A DNA stretch of 10,298 bases, taken from the NCBI GenBank assembly GCA_021648425.1, contig JAKISV010000101.1:1-10298 (forward strand). The letters run 5' to 3'. The position numbers and the translations under genes were made by a program. The notes beneath the pieces are model-generated. The model made no database searches. It saw only the letters and a list, made by a program, of their open reading frames with translations, and was not told the DNA's origin. Shown here one piece after another: positions 7,051-10,298 of this stretch. Source of the DNA: Rhizobiaceae bacterium (GTDB lineage Bacteria; Pseudomonadota; Alphaproteobacteria; Rhizobiales; Rhizobiaceae). Numbering within the stretch: position 1 is the stretch's first letter; each line of letters starts with the position of its first letter.

Positions 7051-8662
7051 CCAGATTCAATTCCTGAAAAAAATCATTGCCCTTGTCATCAATCACAATA
7101 AATGCCGGAAAATTCTCGACTTCGATTTTCCATATGGCTTCCATGCCCAATTCTTCATATTCGACCACTTCAACTTTTTTGATACAGTCCTGGGCCAGTC
7201 TGGCGGCCGGGCCGCCGATTGAGCCCAGGTAAAATCCGCCGTGACGCTTGCAGGCTTCTCGTACCTGGCGTGAGCGGTTGCCTTTTGCCAGCATGATGAG
7301 GGAGCCGCCAAAGGACTGGAACTGGTCAACATAAGAATCCATGCGTCCCGCTGTTGTTGGGCCGAATGAGCCTGAAGCCATGCCCTTTGGTGTCTTGGCG
7401 GGGCCTGCATAATAGACCGGGTGGTTTTTCATATAATCAGGCATTGGTTCACCGGCTTCAAGCCTGGCGCGAATTTTTGAGTGGGCCAGATCGCGCGCGA
7501 CAATAATCGTGCCGTTGAGTGACAATTGCGTTTTCACCTTGTGCTTGGAAAGCTCCGCCAAAACCTGCTCCATTGGCTGGTTCAAGTCGATATTGACGAC
7601 ATGTTCAGACAGGGCCGCTTCATCAATTTCCGGCATGTATTTTGACGGGTCGGTTTCCAGTTGTTCCAGAAATATACCGTCTTTAGTGATTTTGCCGTTT
7701 GCCTGGCGATCAGCAGAACATGAGACACCAAGACCGATGGGCAGTGAAGCACCGTGGCGCGGCAGGCGAATAACACGCACGTCGTGGCAGAAATACTTGC
7801 CGCCAAATTGTGCGCCAATGCCAAGGTTCTGCGTCATCTTGAAAATTTCCGCTTCCATTTCGTGGTCGCGAAAAGCGTGGCCGGTTTCTGAACCCTGCGC
7901 TGGCAAATTATCGAGGGAATGGGTGGAAGCCATTTTGACGGTTTTCAAAGTCATCTCCGCAGAGGTGCCGCCAATCACTACAACCAGGTGATAGGGCGGG
8001 CAGGCGGCAGTGCCAAGCGTCAGGATTTTTTCCTGCAGAAAATCCAGCATTCGGGATTTTGTCAGCAGGGAAGGTGTGCCTTGATATAAAAATGTCTTGT
8101 TGGCTGAGCCGCCGCCCTTGGCGATAAACTGGAATTTGTAGGCGTCGCTTCCCTGGGCATAGATATCTATTTGCGCTGGCAGATTGTTGCCGGTATTTTT
8201 TTCCTGAAACATGGCGAGTGGTGCCAGTTGCGAATAACGCAGGTTGCGTTTTTCGTAGGCGTCGAGAATTCCCCGGCTAAGTGCAGTTTCATCACTGCCA
8301 TCGGTCCAGATGTTGCGGCCTTTTTTGGCCAGAACGATTGCTGTTCCGGTATCCTGACACATGGGCAACACGCCACCGGCGGCGATATTGGCATTCTTCA
8401 GCAAGTCGTAGGCGACAAACCTGTCATTTTGCGTAGCCTGCGGGTCTTCCAGTATCATTGCCAACTGCTTGAGATGGGAAGGGCGCAGCAGATGGTTGAT
8501 ATCGATGAATGCCTGTTCACACAAAAGGCGAAGGCCCTCGGCCTCGATGGTGATGATTTCTTCCCCGCGAAATTTATCGACGGTTACGAAATCTCCGGGT
8601 AGTTTTTTATAAACTGTTTCATCTTGCGTGAGTGGAAACATCTCAAATTCAGGTAGGTTCAT
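7046..8662 (-). CDS. fumA: Fumarate hydratase, class I, [4Fe-4S], two-domain
   Basis: Reversible hydration of fumarate to L-malate in the citric acid cycle; cytoplasmic, oxygen-sensitive Fe-S hydro-lyase. The 538 residues cover both class I domains in one chain, as in E. coli FumA/FumB and the Leishmania enzymes, so no separate alpha and beta subunits are needed. The cluster ligands are Cys102 (PMCQDTGT), Cys221 (AACPPYH) and Cys315 (GVSCSAD). Their gaps of 119 and 94 residues equal those recalled for Leishmania major FH (Cys133, 252, 346). With the same offset of 31, the active-site residues Asp104, Arg142, His303, Arg390, Thr436, Thr437, Arg440 and Lys460 are all present. The C-terminal domain shows GSFGPTTAGRMDSYVDQF and GGFYLGSIGGPAA. 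The ATG overlaps the stop of the upstream SPOR gene (ATGA), and a GGAA lies 10 bases before it. It converges on eno. The symbol fumA is by family, not proven orthology. Confidence 0.96.
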   Translation of the reverse strand: MNLPEFEMFPLTQDETVYKKLPGDFVTVDKFRGEEIITIEAEGLRLLCEQAFIDINHLLRPSHLKQLAMILEDPQATQNDRFVAYDLLKNANIAAGGVLPMCQDTGTAIVLAKKGRNIWTDGSDETALSRGILDAYEKRNLRYSQLAPLAMFQEKNTGNNLPAQIDIYAQGSDAYKFQFIAKGGGSANKTFLYQGTPSLLTKSRMLDFLQEKILTLGTAACPPYHLVVVIGGTSAEMTLKTVKMASTHSLDNLPAQGSETGHAFRDHEMEAEIFKMTQNLGIGAQFGGKYFCHDVRVIRLPRHGASLPIGLGVSCSADRQANGKITKDGIFLEQLETDPSKYMPEIDEAALSEHVVNIDLNQPMEQVLAELSKHKVKTQLSLNGTIIVARDLAHSKIRARLEAGEPMPDYMKNHPVYYAGPAKTPKGMASGSFGPTTAGRMDSYVDQFQSFGGSLIMLAKGNRSRQVREACKRHGGFYLGSIGGPAARLAQDCIKKVEVVEYEELGMEAIWKIEVENFPAFIVIDDKGNDFFQELNLG

Positions 8663-9303
8663 GGCTGTTCATTTCCGCTAAGCGTTATCAGATCGCTGCC
8701 AAAGGGGTGTGTGTTACATATAATACCATCGGGAAGATTTAAAATACCACAGGTTATTGCAGCCTCCTGTTTTGAAACAAACGGCCCCGCAATCAGTTTT
8801 GCCACAAGGCGCGAACCTGAATCTACAAATACTGCACGAGGCTCAAGGTTTATAAAAAGGAAACTGTTAAGCTGCGAAATCTGCCGGTAGCGCTTTGATA
8901 AGTCAAACAGCGACTGTCCCTCACCCAAAGAGATGCCGTAGCCTTCCTGGCTGTGCGTATCACCGGGCGGCGATGTGTTAACTTTGGCTATAACACTAAT
9001 GCCGGGTTCAGTATTTTCAGAAACTGTTGCGGGTGTAGTTGTGCCGACAATTGTGCGTTCTTGTAATGTGGATGATTTTATTGGCTTGTCGTTGAATATT
9101 TCAGCTCTGCTGAAATCGGGTTGAAATATTGAAAAGGCAAACAGCACCCCCAGGCTGGAGATGGCGGCTGCGGACCAGAAAACCATTTGTATTATTGAGA
9201 TTGGCGAATTAAAACCTGAAAAAGGGCGCAAAGTTCCGCTTGAACCAACTTCAGCCGGTAACATTGCGGGCTCTGATTGTATATTTAACCGCGAATCTGC
9301 CAT
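8659..9303 (-). CDS. SPOR-domain-like single-pass membrane protein
   Basis: A 214-residue protein with a short cytoplasmic N-terminus (1-35), one transmembrane helix at about 36-60 (from SIIQMVFW to FAFSIF), a low-complexity Ser/Thr/Pro-rich linker (about 70-120), and a C-terminal region (about 122-205) that resembles a SPOR domain. The region runs YGISLGEGQSLFDLSKRY, then RLVAKLIAGPFVSKQEAA (165-182), then a Cys-Cys pair (185 and 196), as in the alphaproteobacterial form RL-AGPF-S-AEA-C-L-----C. SPOR domains bind denuded septal peptidoglycan, so a type II inner-membrane protein facing the periplasm with a cell-wall role is likely, but unproven. Its TGA overlaps the fumarase ATG by four bases. 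The start ATG lies 45 bp from the divergent glmU start, and no in-frame ATG lies just upstream. The SPOR call comes from pattern recognition and is weaker than the topology. Confidence 0.75.
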   Translation of the reverse strand: MADSRLNIQSEPAMLPAEVGSSGTLRPFSGFNSPISIIQMVFWSAAAISSLGVLFAFSIFQPDFSRAEIFNDKPIKSSTLQERTIVGTTTPATVSENTEPGISVIAKVNTSPPGDTHSQEGYGISLGEGQSLFDLSKRYRQISQLNSFLFINLEPRAVFVDSGSRLVAKLIAGPFVSKQEAAITCGILNLPDGIICNTHPFGSDLITLSGNEQP

Positions 9304-9330
9304 TGTTTCGATGCATAACGGATTCGTTTC

Positions 9331-9334
9331 AGGA
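9331..9334 (+). promoter_or_regulatory. Shine-Dalgarno-like AGGA of glmU, long spacing
   Basis: AGGA lies 14 bases before the ATG at 9349, longer than the usual 5-10. No other in-frame ATG lies between it and the LAAGAGTRM motif that would fit better, so the 9349 start is kept. Confidence 0.4.
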
Positions 9335-9348
9335 AAACCAAGATTATC

Positions 9349-10298
9349 ATGCCAAATAACAAAAAACGCTCCTGTCTGACAATTATTCTGGCAGCCGGGG
9401 CCGGGACACGAATGGGTTCAACACGCCCCAAGGTTCTGCATAAGATTGCCGGCCTTGAAATGGTCAACCATGTGGTGGCGGCGGCACTTTGTGCGCAGGT
9501 GGAAACCTGTGCGGTGGTAACAGGCAATCAGCGCCAACGGGTTGAAGATGGCATCCGTGCGCTCCATGGGGATGTTTTATTTTTTGAACAACGTGATCAA
9601 TCCGGTACAGCCAATGCGGTTTTAGCCGCTGAAGATGCAATTGCGCAGGGTTTTGATGATATCCTGGTGTTGTTTGGTGATACGCCGCTGATACGAAGCG
9701 AAACTCTGGTGCGCATGCGCCAGGGTTTGAGTGATGGCGCGGATGTTGCGGTGCTGGGGTTTAAAACGCCAAATCCTTATGGTTATGGCCGCCTGATCGA
9801 AAAGGACGGCGCGCTGATTGCTATTCGTGAACATAAAGAAGCCAGCAGTCAGGAACTTGAGATTAATTTCTGCAATGGCGGCATTATGGCAATCAGCGGG
9901 GAGAAATGCCTGGAACTGGTGAAATCAGTCTCGAATGAAAATTCCAAAGGTGAATATTATCTGACAGATATCGCACAAATTGCCAGTGAACGGGCAATGA
10001 AAGTGGTAGCTCATCAAGGCGATGAGGAAGAAATTCTTGGCATCAACACCAAAGTGGAACTGGCCGAGGCCGAAGCTATCTGGCAGGGGCGCAAACGTCG
10101 CCAATTGATGCTGGCAGGCGTGGAGATGATAGCGCCTGATAGTGTTTATTTATCCCATGATACGCAGATTGGTACCGATAGCGTGCTTGAACCCCATCAG
10201 GTGTTTGGGCCTGGAGTAACCGTAGGCGAGAATGTCAATATTCGTGCCTATTGCCATTTTGAACAAAGTGAAATCGGTGATAATTGTGTAATCGGCTC
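9349..10298 (+). CDS. glmU: Bifunctional GlmU: GlcNAc-1-P uridyltransferase / GlcN-1-P acetyltransferase, 3' end outside the window
   Basis: Makes UDP-GlcNAc, the precursor of peptidoglycan and lipid A: acetyl-CoA-dependent acetylation of glucosamine-1-P, then uridyl transfer from UTP; cytoplasmic trimer. The reading frame stays open to the window edge (316 complete codons of about 450 expected). The pyrophosphorylase domain is complete: LAAGAGTRMGSTRPKVLH (14-31) with Arg21 and Lys28, QSGTANAVLA (84-93), FGDTPL (109-114) with Mg2+ ligand Asp111, YGYGRLI, NFCNGGIMA (173-181), EYYLTDI (202-208), and INTKVEL (232-238) with Asn233. Asp111 and Asn233 share an offset of 6 from E. coli D105 and N227. 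The left-handed beta-helix of the acetyltransferase domain begins near residue 260, with hexapeptide turns such as IGTDSVLEP and VTVGENVNI. The acetyltransferase active site lies beyond the edge. Divergent from the SPOR gene with 45 bp between starts. Confidence 0.97.
   Translation, partial: MPNNKKRSCLTIILAAGAGTRMGSTRPKVLHKIAGLEMVNHVVAAALCAQVETCAVVTGNQRQRVEDGIRALHGDVLFFEQRDQSGTANAVLAAEDAIAQGFDDILVLFGDTPLIRSETLVRMRQGLSDGADVAVLGFKTPNPYGYGRLIEKDGALIAIREHKEASSQELEINFCNGGIMAISGEKCLELVKSVSNENSKGEYYLTDIAQIASERAMKVVAHQGDEEEILGINTKVELAEAEAIWQGRKRRQLMLAGVEMIAPDSVYLSHDTQIGTDSVLEPHQVFGPGVTVGENVNIRAYCHFEQSEIGDNCVIG
9354..9382 (-). promoter_or_regulatory. Candidate promoter for the SPOR-fumarase pair
   Basis: Read on the minus strand, TTGTCA (9377-9382) is followed after 17 bases by TTATTT (9354-9359). 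An alternative -10, GATAAT (9343-9348), lies 11 bases further on without a good -35. Either would start transcription about 30-45 bases before the ATG at 9303. The elements lie over the first codons of glmU. Confidence 0.25.

Noticed and set aside
7013..7222. Small plus-strand frame beginning in the eno-fumarase gap
   Set aside because: It runs antisense into the conserved fumarase C-terminus and shows no ribosome site or recognisable domain.
7509..8602. Plus-strand open frames of 160 and 143 codons opposite fumarase
   Set aside because: They are antisense to a complete, motif-rich fumarase and have no family resemblance.
9280..9285. TATATT as a -10 for glmU
   Set aside because: No -35-like element at 16-18 bases; TTGCGG (9264-9269) is only 10 bases away.
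1..10298. Mobile elements, CRISPR arrays, tRNA or rRNA genes, defence systems
   Set aside because: I scanned both strands by eye and found no transposase-like protein, regularly spaced direct repeats, tRNA-like fold or rRNA motif; every large frame is a housekeeping or envelope gene.

Overview
The window carries chromosomal housekeeping genes of an alphaproteobacterium, possibly of the Hyphomicrobiales/Rhizobiales type. This rests on family-level recognition: a DnaE1 replicase, a metal-type KDO-8-P synthase placed near enolase, a two-domain class I fumarase of 538 residues, a SPOR-type envelope protein, GlmU, and an intergenic repeat half of the form CGTCATCC..CTTGA..GGATCCA that I recall from alphaproteobacterial genomes. 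KDO synthesis shows a Gram-negative outer membrane with lipopolysaccharide. Base composition looks moderate and even across the window, with no sign of foreign DNA. I see no phage, transposon, CRISPR array, toxin-antitoxin pair, rRNA or tRNA.

Layout: (1) 1-3315, plus strand, the 3' part of dnaE, whose N-terminal PHP start lies outside the window. (2) 3368-5124, plus strand, a two-repeat VOC/glyoxalase-like protein followed by kdsA, joined by a TAATG overlap. (3) 5114-5455, minus strand, a small secreted LprI/DUF1311-type protein whose 3' end overlaps the 3' end of kdsA by 11 bp. (4) 5456-5690, a non-coding stretch between divergent genes, holding a candidate eno promoter. (5) 5691-6968, plus strand, eno. 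(6) 6969-7045, a short convergent gap with a degraded palindromic repeat and a small hairpin. (7) 7046-9303, minus strand, a SPOR-domain membrane protein and class I fumarase, joined by an ATGA overlap. (8) 9304-9348, a 45-bp divergent gap. (9) 9349 to the window end, plus strand, glmU, cut by the edge after about 316 codons.

Functionally the genes cover replication (DnaE), envelope precursor supply (KdsA for KDO, GlmU for UDP-GlcNAc), central carbon metabolism (enolase, fumarase) and two exported or envelope proteins of unproven role (LprI-like, SPOR). The enzymes look intact. Metal or Fe-S ligand spacing in KdsA and fumarase matches the characterised family members as I recall them. I did not find convincing evidence of a new biological system. 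The most notable points are the gene couplings (VOC-kdsA and SPOR-fumarase), the LprI-like gene inserted between kdsA and eno, the decayed intergenic repeat, and a DnaE PHP domain that appears to have lost metal ligands.
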